Source of the DNA: Hsuehochloa calcarea
Lineage: Eukaryota > Streptophyta > Magnoliopsida > Poales > Poaceae
Reading direction: 5' to 3'
Assembly (NCBI GenBank): GCA_036346395.1
Contig: CM070609.1
Span: 25,742,223-25,806,222 of the forward strand
Length of the DNA stretch: 64,000 nucleotides
Shown here: positions 20,187-33,106 of the stretch, piece after piece
Position numbering within the stretch: position 1 is the first letter of the stretch
Layout: every line of letters starts with the position of its first letter
Made by a program: the position numbers and the translations under genes
The notes under the pieces: model-generated
Database searches by the model: none
What the model saw: only the letters and a program-made list of their open reading frames with translations
What the model was told of the DNA's origin: nothing

Positions 20187-22990
20187 ACAACCCAATATTT
20201 AAATTCTCTGTTATCTATGCATTTTTGGTTATTTATTAAAAACATTTCTCTAATAAAACAAACAACAAATAAATTTTCAAAAACAATTAAAAGCTGGTGA
20301 AATTGTGTAAATAATTTTTCTAAATACTAGATGCTATTAGGGACCTCTCCAAAACATTTCATATTTTTCAGAGTTGGTTTGCTAGTTTTAAAAATTAAAA
20401 CTCGTTTTCTAAATAAAATCAATTAGGAAAAAATCGGTTTTACTTCTTAGGCTGTAAGAGTAGCCATGGCCCATCCCATCACCACTTTGTCCCGTTTCTA
20501 GCCCACGAGCCGTCCTCGGCCAAAGCCACCTCCATCCTCTCTTCTTTCCATCTCCCAAGCACGAAGCGTATTATCTCGTTTTACGCCCTCACTGTTTCGT
20601 TGACTGTTGGGCCCAAGACCAGCTTGTTAGGTTTTTTTGTCCACCTCTCGCTCGCCCGTTCGCCGCGCACTCGGACCGCCCGCATGGAGAGGCGCTTCAC
20701 TCGCTCGTTGCTGTCTGGTGGACCCGGTCGTCGCCATCTCAACTCGCCACCGTCCACCACCGCCAATCCACGTGTGGGTAAGCACTGCGTCGTTATCCCC
20801 GCCTCCGACCGAGAAACTCTGTTTAGACCAGGTCAGCAACCCGCATGAGCTGACTATCCGCCTCGCTGTCTTGTCTCGTCGCCAGAGTCCACATCTCTCC
20901 CTTGTGTCTCCTGCTTGTCGCACATGGACAGAAGAGAAAGAGTGAAACCTAGAATATGCACATCTTCCTTGTATCCGGCCAAAAACCATCACCGTGCACC
21001 ACTGATCTTCGTTCGAGGAGCATCTCTTCGATTCCTTTCTTTTGAACCATCCTCGATCTTCAGCTGAGCTTGCACACTCTTCTGTTACAACTAAATTTGG
21101 CCGTGGGGTGTTGTTGTTGCTGACCCTCACATCGCCGCTCCTGTTCACCGTCGCCTCGACACCTCACGTCTGTCCCCATTGACCAACGTGGTGAGATCCT
21201 AGTAGCCCTCTTTAGCTAATGCACTAGTTAGATTTGAAGCTTAGTGTTCGTTGCCGAGTCATTGCCTTCGTCGTCCAAGGCACCGCCGCAGCTGCATGTC
21301 GTTGGAACTACTCCGGTGACCTTTCGTCCCTGTGCCAAGCATGTTCACGCTACGTTAGCCTCTTGAATCTAGAGTGCCTAGCCCTTGGGCGAGAAATTGC
21401 CTATTTCACAGAAGCTATCAATGCCCGAACCGCCACGCCGCTAGCCGACGCCGTCACTGGCGCTCTAGTAGTCACCGAGTATCGCTGTCACCATATTTAG
21501 CTTCGCGTAGCCCCACCATCCCATTTTGCCGGTTCCCGAGGACGTGTTGTCACTACATCATGACCGACAAGCTCGACAACGAGCTCGGCCATGGCCATCG
21601 TCGCCTCCTCTGTTTTCCTCTCTCTGACAAGTAGGCCTCACACGGTTAGGATTAGATTAGCACTAATGATAGTAGTTAAGAGTAGTGAGTCGCTAATGAG
21701 TGGGACCATACAATTAATTAATCAAGGTTTTAATTTAATGAAGATTTAAAATCTGAGTCATTGACATGCAGGATCCCTTGGACTGTAGAGACACCCATGA
21801 ACTCGGTCCACATACACCCGACCCCACCCGTCAGCCTAATGATGCAATAAATCCAGATTTTCCTTAAAAAAATAAATAAAAATATAATCCATGCACAATG
21901 CTTTCTCTTTCTGTTCTGGAATTTGTTCACCGAACCAACTTCAAATGATAATAACTTTTGCATCATGAAATTTCATTATCAGAAAAAATATTTGATTATA
22001 TATATATTTAAATTTATTTCTCTTTTTTATGTTACTTGTGTTTTACTGAATAGATACTGACGTTTCGGAAATCCCCGAAGTTGATCTAGAGCAAGACCAA
22101 GAGTTCAACGAGCAAGGCATGAACCCACTTTGACCATATTTGATCCTATATTTTCACTGTTATCTATGTTGTATTTCACAATTATTATGCATGCGCGGAT
22201 TTTTGGTAAAATCGCTATGTTGGTAAGGTTGGTAGTTATACTCAATTGTTGCACTGATTCTACCTTGTTAAATTGATATACTCACTGTTGTCATCACAAT
22301 ATTGCTATCCACTGTTGGTACAAATACTTGTGGAATTTTAGAAGCTATGAATCAGTTGATGCTTATTGATGCATATACCAATGCTAGTTTTGATAGATTG
22401 GAATAATTTGATAAATTGGTCAAATATGGGAAACACTTGAATACATATCCAGAGGAGGTACGTATGTTATTTTGGTTAACAAATGCACACTAAAAACCTG
22501 TTTTGGACTTGGGCGAGTGCATGTTGAGACCAGTGCTTGTGCACGAGAGTTGTGGTTGTCTCCCCGGGTCACTAAGGACCGATCTATTGTGCTATAGATC
22601 CAAGTATGGGGAGGTCCTAGCATAATAAATTGCCATAGGTGGTAGTGGATTGGCTTTTGGCTAGTGCAGACATGGTAGAGGATCTCCATGTTCGTGTGGG
22701 CTTTGTGAGGACCGCGAAGCTTACCGACATAACATATGAGTTCTTAGGATTTTGGACAGCTCTCCGTATCTTAAGAAGGTACCATAGCGCGGTTTGTTGT
22801 TAGGGCCGGTAATGTAAAAGCTCTGTGATGAACTCTCAAATCGGGTACCTTTAGCATTGTGTGACATGGTGGGATCTTTATATCGTGTGGGTAAAATTGT
22901 ACATACTCTGCAAAGTGTAAATCTATTTGAATAGTCGTGTCCCCGGTTATGGACACCTCCTGGCTATGTCCCGCAATAAGTAGTTTTTTA
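20187..22990 (+). mobile_element. Large-LTR fragment of Ty3/gypsy type, 3' end missing
   Basis: It begins GGGTAACAACCCAA (TGTAACATCCCAA-like), has a GC-rich middle (about 20490-21620), and keeps family landmarks in order: AATGATGCAATAAA near 21838, GAAGTTGATCTAGAGCAAGA near 22077, GTGGGTAAAATTGTACATAC near 22888, and GTGTCCCCGGTTATGGACAC near 22938. The last matches the chromovirus LTR near 42005 and the solo LTR near 4365. The expected TGACA/TCACA terminus is absent, and sequence changes character after about 22990. Internal ORFs such as 21234-21500 are inside the LTR and not called as genes. Confidence 0.6.
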
Positions 22991-25100
22991 TTTTGCAAAA
23001 TGTTAGACCGAAATGGTGACTAGAGCGTGGTGGGGTGGGGGTTGAATAGGAGCTACATCTTTTTTGACCCTCGGCCAATTTCACCTCTTTCTTTTACTCA
23101 ATAGCTATAGAAGCTATGAAGATCATAACACAATCACAGCGGAAATATTGTGTTGAAATCGATGAACCCCGAGACAAGAACACACATAGCACTATACGTA
23201 GCCCTAGTACGGTCTAACAGTCGTGGCTGGTCGGTCCGACCTCCATATCCTAGAAGCAGCTCAAGAAGACCACAAAACAACTCAACTTTTAATCCGGTCA
23301 TCCAAATGCCCCAAAATTTCAACCATAGCTCGTCAGGAAGGTCAGAAACCTATTCCAATCATCGATTGGGAAGATCGAGGCCAAAGTTCCACGAATTTCT
23401 TAGATGAGGGCAAGAGGGAATAAGAACCGAGGAAATTCAAAATTTGATCCAAAGAATTCCTGTGGGAGAATGATGATCAAGATGATTCTAGATATATTGC
23501 CACATGTCCTAGCAAACTAGATCACAACATGAACACCAAGAAAACCAAAGGATCAAACAAAATCCCAAAAGTCACTAAAGAGAGAGCAAGAACATATTGC
23601 TTGGATTGATTTGAGAAGATTGTTCATTTACAGCCACTTTACCATGGAGGAAAAAAACTTAACACTTGAGGGCTCAGCCAATCCATCTCTCACAAACCCT
23701 AGCATTGAGTACTCCACTTTCCCCCAAATCACAAATTAGCATTTTTCACTTGGAAGGCATTAAAGACTCTAAATCTAGACATCTCCCTTTTATAGTAGAG
23801 GCTAGGTTTAGAGAGAATGCTAACGGGCACCCGTTAAGTCTACACACAAATGGGTCTACACTCACAGATGCTTCTCAAAGCGGATAACGAACCGGGCTTC
23901 CCAAATCTGTTTCTTCATGAACTTCATCTTCATTTGACCTAAACCGCCCCTCTTTGCATCATCTTGCACTGCGGTTTTTCCAAAGATCACCAAGGTAGTA
24001 TTTTGGTGAAGATACCAAAATACCCCTTCTCGATCCTTCACTAAAGACTGAGCGCAATCACTATGAAGTAATCTCATACTTTGCCACATGTAGGTTGATC
24101 AACGGTTCTCTTCATGTTGGCAAGTCTCCCCCATCAGTCTCCCACCAAAATCATTATGGCACTTGCACCGAACCCCGCCCCACTTGGTGCAACCCGTCGC
24201 GTCGAACTTCCCGTTTGGTCATCCTTGTCCATCTTACGCCATGTTTGAGTCCAATGGCTTCACTTGACATCCTCAATCATTCTGGACCTCAGCTCTACAA
24301 GCCTAGTCCCGATCATCCTCATCGTTGACTGTCATTGACTTTGAAGCCACCTAAACAAAATAGTTAAAGAAATCGATTTTGGACATAAGTTCTTTGTAAC
24401 TTGACCCACGTTAGTCAAAATATGTATCACACAACACGTATGCACTGAAACCAATAAGATTGACCTATCCCATGATCATTATAGCCTTGCTGGCTAATGA
24501 TCAGAGCCATGTGGGTCAAACCACCACCCATGGCCAGTCTGACCGCCGGCTGGCCGGTTGGACCAGTCAGTCACAGACTTGGCCATAATTTGGCTAAGGA
24601 CTGAAAATGTCCCTCTCTGGACATTTCGGTAAAAACCTATCTAATTTTGCCTCGATGCACCATTTTCCATGAAATCTAGTGCAAACGTATCTCCTAACAC
24701 TCTCACATAAGTGTTTTATCAGGTTTGCCAACATTCCACTTTTCACTTTTCGGCCGATCAGACCGCTTATCTGGCAGGTCAGGCTACTCGACTAGAGTGG
24801 TCAAACTTTCATCCAATGGTGGGACCAATGGCAGAATCTTCGTCGTCCTTAGCCAAAACTGCGGGACTGAGGCGATAGAGACACAGCCACGGCCCTCAAG
24901 CAACTCCAAGGGAGAATATTTTTCCGAACTTGTCTAAACTGGATAGACAGGCGACAACCATTACGGTACCATGGTGTCTATTTATGATATCTCTAACGGT
25001 GTCCATGATAAGATTCTGGTAGAACCATTGTTGACGCTCGATTCCGTGCATATGCAACTATCATTTAATTGTGATTTTGCCTTAGATTATTGAGCTAATC
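22991..25100. other. Unclassified repeat-like sequence
   Basis: No coding motif was recognised on either strand. Around 24530-24580 and 24750-24790 are stretches rich in GGCCGG and GGTCAGAC-like words of the kind frequent in grass retrotransposon non-coding DNA. GACTAGAGCGTGGTGGGG at 23020 resembles the boundary sequence of some grass repeats. Both points are impressions rather than evidence. Confidence 0.3.
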
Positions 25101-26530
25101 ATGCCATCTGGCGGCTAGACCTGACAAAAAACAAGAATGCTTGCATTAAGTTTTCTTTGCATGGAAATGTATAAAATAGGCATAAAAGAGAAAGATTTTG
25201 GAAGCTTCCAAAAGGAGACAGATAAAGGAGATAAAACCCTATATTTTCAGAAGACTTTATCGCAAAAATTAGAGGAGAATCCATGAATCAAGAGTCCAGA
25301 GAAAGATCGTAGATCAAACTGAGGTGGCGGAGTGTTCACCGATTGTCATTGATGCGGAATTTAGGTGGAAGGATCGTAGATCAAACTGATACCATGATAG
25401 AATGAGAAAAGAGGAAGAGCACAACACAGGGCAATAGCTGAGCCGACGTTTCCATATATGTGTTGGACTATGAACAACTGTGTGGCACACAACAACCAAA
25501 TCTTGTGGTTGGGAAAGATAAGATTAAAATATCCTAAAGATAAGTTTACAATCTCTATACAAAAGATATTATCTTCTATACAACTTGAGAGTCAAGTAAT
25601 ACTCTAGCAGGATGCAACAATTCAAGACGCAAGGAAGACACATGCGTGAAGCCAGGAGGTGCCTATTACAGCATTAACTGCCACCCTTAGATAAATATAA
25701 ATTATGGGGCATGCGTGCCTCCAAGAAAAACGGCATTCTTTTTCCGCATTTCTTGTAAATTCACTGTCCTTGGCAATAAAGTATGTGTGTTATATTGTCA
25801 TCTTTATTATTTTCATAAGTTCGATATGAGTCTTGTGTGTCGACAGGGTTAAGAGAATCTTTCGAGAGGAACAAATGAGTTTCTTCCAATAACAATAAAA
25901 GGGTCTGTCTATTCAAGATTCGACTATTTTCTCAGCTCAAAACAGTTAAATTTTAGTTCATTTACAACTTCATTATACATAAATTACAGTAATTTATTTA
26001 TATAATTTTTGTTCATAGTCACTGCAATTATTATCGAAAGTCTTAAAAACTCATATTTCCATCACATGATTTAAAATCTAATATATACTTTGAGATATTG
26101 AGTCAGAACAAAGACAAAAAAATAAAATTCTATACCAACAGAATACGGCAACATGGTGAACCCGTTATGTTTCAAAAAAATATAATAAATTCAGACCCAA
26201 TTCATCATACGAAAAGAAGTACAAATCTCAAAGTATGTTGGACGGATGAAAATTCGATTATTTTCACAAAAGATAACGGTCGAATATTGTTTAGCATATC
26301 TCAAAATGAATTTCAAAATGAAAGCTGTATGGAAAAGATATCGTGTTGCGAATCCAATACTCAGAAGCGAACCCAAATGACCAAGTTAACAACACAAATC
26401 TTACAACACATCTGTCGAACAGAAAACTGGATGTTTTAACTCAAAAGAAACTATCATAAGTTATATAGCAATTCCGAAAATAAAATTGGGCAGCCTGGTT
26501 CAAACCTGGATTAGCCTAGGTGTTATCGGC
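25101..26530. other. AT-rich sequence, possible minus-strand LTR edge near 25395
   Basis: CTGATACCA at 25386-25394 is the reverse complement of TGGTATCAG, the start of the common initiator-Met PBS. If real, a minus-strand LTR would begin at 25395 and extend right, but no second LTR, TSD or coding domain was found. An 18-bp direct repeat (GATCGTAGATCAAACTGA) occurs at 25305 and 25372. The 113-codon frame at 26098-26439 has no recognisable motif. Otherwise nothing identified. Confidence 0.25.
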
Positions 26531-27291
26531 ACCCTATATATAAAATGTTATATATACCTAGCTAACTGTGCTCAGTTCCTGATTAAATAATCGACATTAG
26601 CGTGTGATCTTCGATTTAAAGAATAGGTAGGAGGAACCACGTGTGTATCTTTGATTTCAAGGAGAGTGTGGAGACTTAAACCCATGAACTCGAAAAGGCA
26701 CGGGTCAAAAAAAGTATGTTCTGGGTCGTTACTAATTAACCAGCTAGTATATCTTTCGACTTGGAGGCGACAAATGCAGAACGGGACCTTTGTCAGTGCA
26801 AAAGACTGTATAGCCCTCTCTTCCCTTTTGGGCCGACGGGTCGTGCAAAAGTGACGCCAGAGGCGACGACACTGCCACGGACATGTCAATGGTGCGTGCA
26901 CGGCCTTGAATAATGAGCGTCTTCTCCCTCCCTGCAGCTTGCATGCTGCACGTTGATGCGTCGAGCGCAGCTTGTGGAAAGTGAGCAAGGGAAAGTTGGG
27001 CATGGCATGTTTAAAGACATGGATGCTGCATGGGCTGTAACCCTCTCCAGCTAGCTTCTGAGTTCCGAACGCAGCACTAGCCGAGTCTCCAAAAGGTCGG
27101 TCCGGCTGTGATTTTTGGCAAAGACGGCAGCTTTAATTGGCACCCTACGAAAGATGGCGCGTTGCGACTTGCCAGTGCATGCCGTGCCGACGATCATGCC
27201 CTGCTATGTGCTATCGCACGGCCGCTCCTTTTTATACATGGCAGGCAAGTATATACATGTACGTATTCGTGGTTTCGTTTCGAGAAAAAGA

Positions 27292-27317
27292 ACTCTCCCT
27301 CTCTCTCTCTCTCTTTT
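27292..27317 (+). repeat. CT-rich microsatellite
   Basis: CTCTCCCTCTCTCTCTCTCT continues to CTTTT; a simple (CT)n tract. Confidence 0.9.
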
Positions 27318-27810
27318 GCTTTTGCATCTTACGCGCGTGCTTATCATGGGCTTATCCACAGATCAGGTTGCTACATGAGATGCGTGGGGAATCATTTTGT
27401 GTTCGGCTGAGCAATTCTGATAGAAGCATGGCAAACCAAATTCGTCGGCGTTGCACAGGAACTGTAAAACTGTCCTAGGAACGAGCCGGTTCGTAGCCAT
27501 CAAGGTCGATCGGCACACCCGATCCGATCATCACCACCTACTCGTCAACCATCCAATTCTGCAAGCGTTTGACTGGGCCAATTGACCGGAGTCGGTAAGA
27601 TTTGTCCGTGGGCACAGAATCTTTTCTTTTCCCGGTCGCGACCACTCATGATTGTTATTCGTGCTTGGACGGAAAAGCACACCACCCCACCGCAACCATG
27701 CAAAGTCGAAGAAACCAACCAGCACGAACACATGCGAGCACTAGCGAAAAGGGAGGGAGAGTCGATCCATAGCGCGTCGCGACAGGGCCAACGTCTCGCG
27801 TGCGTACGTA

Positions 27811-27858
27811 CCCCGCGCGCGCGGGCGGGGCGGGGCGGGACGGGACGGGACGGGTGAC
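27811..27858 (+). repeat. GC-rich minisatellite, CGGGA/GGGGC units
   Basis: A CG run is followed by GGGCGGGGCGGGGC and three GGGAC units. Runs of three or four G at regular spacing make a G-quadruplex possible on the plus strand. Confidence 0.8.
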
Positions 27859-28744
27859 GCGCCGGGTCTTCGTGATTGGGACCGTATCGGACGCGGAAAG
27901 GTGCGGGTGGAAGGGACAAAACGACTTGAGTTGCGGGGGGAGTAAGGAGAGGCCGGGGCGTCACATGCGGCCGGCCGGCCTTTGCCTTTGGGCTTTGCCG
28001 AGTCCAACGTCAGGTTGCCGGTTAGTTGCTTGCCGCTTGCTCTACGCTGTCTGCTTCGCTTGGATCGGCCGTGGACCGGCCGTGCGTGTCAAGGCTCGTG
28101 TACCGATCGAATTATGGGTCTTGTTTGTGGTCGCCACCGCAGCCGTGGGGATGGACTGACAGAGTTGATGTGTCAGCAAAAGTCAGAAGACGCGTCCAGC
28201 CTCCTCAAACGAACGGGCTCATGGCTAGCTGGTGGTTCGATTAAAAATTGGTTCCGTTGCAGGCCTGCAGCAACAGATGTGAAAAAAAGGAGAAGTTAAG
28301 AGTACTCACGGAACGATAGCTCGCTCGTCAGATCAGGTCTTGGGCGTCCTTGTTCTGATGAGTTTCCTTGTGCTCGATTAGATTGGCCACTAACTTCACC
28401 CGCGAAACGAGCGCCGTCCAATCGCACGTAGCTCGCCTCGTGCCCGCCCGATTGAGCTGGTGTGCTCCGTGTGAAAGCGCGACCGAGCGCGTGCCACGTC
28501 GACGACGTATCCATTCCCCCACTTAGCACAGCAATTTTGCTCCGTTCTCTGCCCTTTCGTCTTCGTTCTCTTCCCAGGGTCTCTGTCCCATGCGCTTTTG
28601 CCCATGTTCCTCCCTTTGGAATTTTCGCTGGGGTTTGCTTGCCGGAATCTTTGCCTGGGTTCGCCGGCCGGCGTTGATACGCGCGGTTCGCCTGCCGTCG
28701 TTGGCCCGCACGGTCGTTATTCGGGGGTTGGGACCAGCTGCTTC

Positions 28745-30125
28745 TTGTCCACGATCGAGTCGAAAAGGGTTATTAGAAGAGAATGAGATTGATCTTTATT
28801 GATATGAACTAAATCCTTTACAGGGGTGCTTTCGACAAAACGGCGCACAAGAGGGGGGAGAGGGGCGGCTGGATGGGGAGAGGGGGGAAGGGAGAGTGTT
28901 GGCTAGGGTTTAGGGGGAGGACACCCCCCTTTGGCCGGCCCCGTCATGGGCCACCTTGGACTGAGGCCCAGAGCCTAGGTTGCCGAAAAACGCTGAAAAC
29001 CCCCCGCTGAAAAGATAATTTTTGGATTTCTAATTAACTCCTTCTCCTGAATTCTTTTCTTGTTTCCCGATTAAATTTTTGGGTATTATAGTAACTTCAT
29101 TGACACTCTCACTAAGTGTCGGTTGGCCTCTGAAATACGTAGGAGCCATTGGCGAATACTGGTCGCCCATGATAACATCAAGAGTACGTTGATTCTCTGA
29201 TGTTATGCTACTGTCGCCGTTCTTGCCGGTCAGATTGACCAGGCTTGTAGAGGCATTCAGATGTTTCGAATTGGTCGAATGAACAGTTCCTCGATAAGCG
29301 TCACGGATGACGGTGGTTAATCCTTATCCATCCGGTCGATCTCGCTGGTCTCAACGAGTGGCGGGCCAACGGAGGAAGATGATGACGACATCCTGTTTTC
29401 TACCATGGGGCGCATGTATGCGTCCATGTCAAGGTCGAAGTAGTCTACTATGTCGAACCAATTTTTCTCATCCTATGTCCCTACCATGTTCGCATGAGCG
29501 ATGACAGAGCAAAAAGAATGAATGAAGAATGCTTAAGCGAAGTTATCTTCAAGAACTCAACGCCTTCTTCTCCACGGATGGCGTCGACGATCGAGTCGTC
29601 AATCTTACGAAATAAAATAGAGGAAAATGACAAAAAGTTATTAGAAGAGAATGAGATTACTCTTTATTGCTATGATCTGGATCCTTTACAGGGGGTGTCT
29701 TCGAAAAGACGGTGGACTAATCCTAATTACACTGAGCGTAGTGCTTGCTATGATATTGAATCAGAGATGAAACATGAATCTAATGTCAATTGTGATGCTT
29801 CAATCCGATACTCTTGTTCCACTGTACTTCGCCCTTAAATAACCATCGAAGATGTGGCAGTTACTCCCGGAGAAGACGCATGTTGGAAGTAACGCGCTCG
29901 GTCAGAGGGTCAGTTATAGTTAATGAAATAGTAACTGGTCGTCGGTTAGTGTCTGTGAGACACTCAACCGTATAGTAGTTATTATCGTTGTCCTATGGCT
30001 ATGAAACGTCGCATGGTATGGAACAAATATGTCATGCGTTCTATTCATTACACGGCAAGGAATATACTTGATTTCGGATCCAAATATCATTTCATAGCTT
30101 TTACGAGCAGTTATCTAGTCGGAGA
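28745..30125 (-). mobile_element. Possible decayed minus-strand LTR retrotransposon or LTR pair
   Basis: Two similar blocks occur in the same orientation: CGATCGAGTCG (28752 and 29588), TTATTAGAAGAGAATGAGAT (28770 and 29638), CTTTATTG-TATGA, and ATCCTTTACAGGGG (28812 and 29688). In grass LTR elements on the minus strand, TCTTTATTG...TTTACAGGGG is a usual pattern near the LTR edge. No coding domain or TSD was found between them, and the two copies diverge beyond about 120 bp. The call is tentative. Confidence 0.35.
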
Positions 30126-32520
30126 TTAGGTGCAGGATCTTATCCGATCGGATACCCTTTATGTAATCTCTAGAATTTTTGCGATCACAAAGATCGTTAC
30201 CTTAAAGGTTATGGCTAGAAAGATATATAACCTTCTATTATATATTAAAATAATACACAGATATTTTAATTCGTGCGAGGCGCTGTCTCTCAAATTTATT
30301 CCGTGTTCGCCTTAGATTTCTCGAGGTATCTGCTGCGTTGCCATATTTTATCCCCTGTTTTTCCACGCCCGCAATGACAGATCTGCTTCTCTTTTTACTT
30401 TCGCTTGCTCCATTGTCTGTTTATACTGTGCCTTCTTCCGGATCTGCCACTCGAATTCCTTTTGTATCCGTTTTGCCCCTGTTTTACTATGGTGCCTTCT
30501 TCCGTGTTCGCCCGCCGTCTCCTTGCCGGACGTGCTACGATTTCCCCCCTATTTGGCCCCTTCGGCGTAGCCAAATCTAGCCCCCTGTTTGGTCACGCCC
30601 CTAAAGACTGATCTGATGCTCATTTCGGCTTCTTTTAGCTCGTGCTTTTGGTTGTGCCTTCTATCGGATCTAGTCCTCTAATTTCTCCTATGTTTGCCTT
30701 TTCATTTCCTACGTTTTCCCCTCTAGATTGGTGCCGCCTCACCCTTCCGTGCGCTTATTTTGCTCCTCCTTTGCTCTCGGATCTTCAGCTAGGACCCCAC
30801 GCCCTCTTCCTTCCGTGCGTCGCCGATTTGTCCCATAGTTTCCCTCCCCTGAGGTCGCTGATACGCTCCTCTTTTCGGGTTCCTTTTTTTTTTTTTTTTT
30901 TGCGTTTGCTTCCGGTTTTTTCCCCCCTTTAAAGCGTTTGACCTCCGTTACTGTTTACAGACTTTTTGAATCTTTTACCTCCATTTCAACATTTAGCCAT
31001 TGCTATCGCTATATACTACCTTCTTAGCTGAGCTTTTCTGTCCGACACACTTAGCTGTTTTTGCTACAACAAAACAGCTGGACGCCTCGCACGGCAAAGA
31101 CACGCCACGCCGCCTCCTTCAACGGAACACGCTGCTGTCACTACGATTCCTTCGTTGTATTTAGCTTTCTATATTACGCTCTTCACTCTACTGATACATT
31201 AATCACGCCTTACTCACATTTAATCTTTTTCACTAACCCCTAACCTACATCTCCTTAATTTTTTCCAGTTCACAGGATACCCCAGTCCCACACGCCGTAC
31301 GCAGAGAACTGTTTGCAGCCGAGTCTCCTACTCCACGGGTTCACACTAAAATTTTCTGCGTCTATTCTATTATGCTCTTTCACATGCTTCCAGACACTAC
31401 AGATACATAGCTATAGATAGCGCATTATCATTTTCCTTCCATCCAGCCAACACAGTTACGGATTTACATGTTATACAGTACTTACATCATGTTAATTTCC
31501 TGCTTACTAGCGATCCAAGACTGTTCTTTCCAAAAAAAAAAACCCCCCCTAAAATACTCTGCACCTCTCTACAACTTGAACATCTATTTCGTGTCGGAAA
31601 AAAACTCAGCAAAGAAGAAAAAAAAACCCAAAGGGAACAAAACCATACAGATGTCCACTTGAACCGCCTCCAACTATATATGTACCACTCACTCACAGCT
31701 ATACTTACTATAGATACATCCCTCCATAAAATAAAATAAAATAAAAACTCCTTTTCTTTTGATTACTAAACACTTTATCCATTCACAGATAACACCCGCC
31801 GAAGATTTGCCTCCTGAAACGCAGTCACAAATAGACACAAAAAAAAACCTCCTCAGTCTACAGCATCTCTTCCGCCGAAAAGGTCTGTCCTCGCCGCTTC
31901 CTCCATCACAGATTGTTGTACCATGCATTGCTTACATATTTAATTACTTTCCTCTTTTCCCTCATCGTCTTACTATTTTGTCAACAGGCCTTGCTTCACC
32001 GGCTTTTCAGCCTACATCCAGTCCACCTGCTAGCAAATTAAAGAACATCCGCTCGCAGAAAAGACTAACAGAAGATCACATCTGTCATACCTGGCTTCGC
32101 TATTTTTTTGGCTGTAACATCACCCCTCCTAGACAATACTATCTTGATGTTGCTACTAAATGTTGTTCCCTGTTTAAATCGCCACACTTAAAACTCTATT
32201 ACACCTTACCCTGCCTCTAACCACGCCTTTCTTTTGCATTCTATGTACCCTCTGCTTAATAAGAGTCCCTTAGCTTTTCTTACCATTTCCCGTTTCGTTA
32301 CATGTTTACCAAATCTGGTTCTGCTTAATATCATTAACTTTTCCGTCAGCCATGGTTATGTTTTGTACATCTAAGATCCTAAAACACGATAGACACTGTT
32401 AGTTCACGGAGATCATCGTTCGGTGAACAGGAAAACTCATAAAAACACCCAGTCAACTAACTATTTCCCTCTTCCCTGCCATCGAACGAAACCACGCCAT
32501 TGGCGCGGGTAACCTTCTGG
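30126..32520 (+). mobile_element. Pyrimidine-rich sequence ending in a possible Helitron 3' terminus
   Basis: The end reads ACGCCATTGGCGCGGGTAAC then CTTCTGG, followed by T (32521). A small perfect hairpin (CGCC-ATT-GGCG) sits about 10 nt before CTGG, which fits the Helitron 3' rule (hairpin then CTRR, insertion before T). The 5' TC end was not located, so the left boundary is arbitrary. The interior is pyrimidine-rich with long T (30886-30903) and mixed A/C runs (31531-31548). ORFs such as 31759-32220 show no Rep or helicase motif, so any Helitron here would be non-autonomous. Confidence 0.3.
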
Positions 32521-32893
32521 TGTATTTGAAAAGTTTTTTTAAAAAATAACCATCAAAGTTATGTATCGAATACCGTGAAAAAGTATAAACATCAAATAAA
32601 AAATAGGTTTTTTTTCGTTAATTCTTTAGTCTTTTTTGTACGTTTCTGTTTGTACATTTCTATCCTTAATCCATTTTCAGTAGCGTTTGAAGGCCCATGA
32701 GGACAATGGGTTTGTTTGACATTATGGTCCACGTAAAATTTTCAACCCAGCGAGCAGGATAGCCCAATAAACTAGTAAACGAAACCACGGTATTAGGCCG
32801 AAGAAGAGCACAAACACCACAGCCCATGTTAATGTCCCAAAAAAGGCCGGTGACGAGTTGATTTGGCTGGACATCCAACTTCTTGGAACAAAC
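32521..32893. other. Flank of the copia insertion, no gene recognised
   Basis: Ends with CAAAC (32889-32893), the left half of the copia TSD. A 71-codon minus-strand frame at 32666-32878 has no recognised motif. Confidence 0.4.
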
Positions 32894-33095
32894 TATTGAG
32901 AAATGATTGAGAGAAAAAAGGTCTATTTTATTCTGATCTTGTACATGTATTTATACATGAAGAAGTGGTGGTAATAAAGTAAGAGGTGTCATGAAAGGGT
33001 GGCAATAAAGTAAGAGGTGTCATGAAAGGGTGGCAATAAAGTAAGGAGTGTAAGTTACAAACAATGTTTTGCACATTGGGCATTGTTTCACAACA
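32894..33095 (-). repeat. Copia 3' LTR (202 bp)
   Basis: Matches 52525-52695, with an extra copy of a roughly 31-bp unit containing GGTGTCATGAAAGGGTGGCA; this unit is present twice here. The length difference between the LTRs comes from this minisatellite. Confidence 0.9.
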
Positions 33096-33106
33096 CTCCC
33101 CCTTGG
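33096..33106 (-). other. Copia polypurine tract
   Basis: On the element strand the sequence CCAAGGGGGAG directly abuts the 3' LTR start (TGTTGTG). This is the expected primer for plus-strand DNA synthesis. Confidence 0.8.

Larger units (their letters stand above)
26531..28740. other. GC-rich stretch with simple repeats, no supported gene
   Basis: GC content rises from about 26600. Several overlapping ORFs exist on both strands (for example 26572-27003 minus and 27545-27964 minus), but they lack recognisable domains and have GC-rich low-complexity composition. It could be promoter or decayed gene sequence; nothing decides this. Confidence 0.3.

Noticed and set aside
20627..21148. 173-codon minus-strand frame
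   Set aside because: It lies in the GC-rich middle of a large-LTR fragment, overlaps open frames on the other strand and has no domain motif.
26486..26525. tRNA-like GGTTCAAACC box
   Set aside because: The flanking bases do not form a T-arm stem and no matching acceptor or anticodon arm is found on either strand.
26572..27003. 143-codon minus-strand frame
   Set aside because: No family motif and no splice or promoter support; probably chance in GC-rich DNA.
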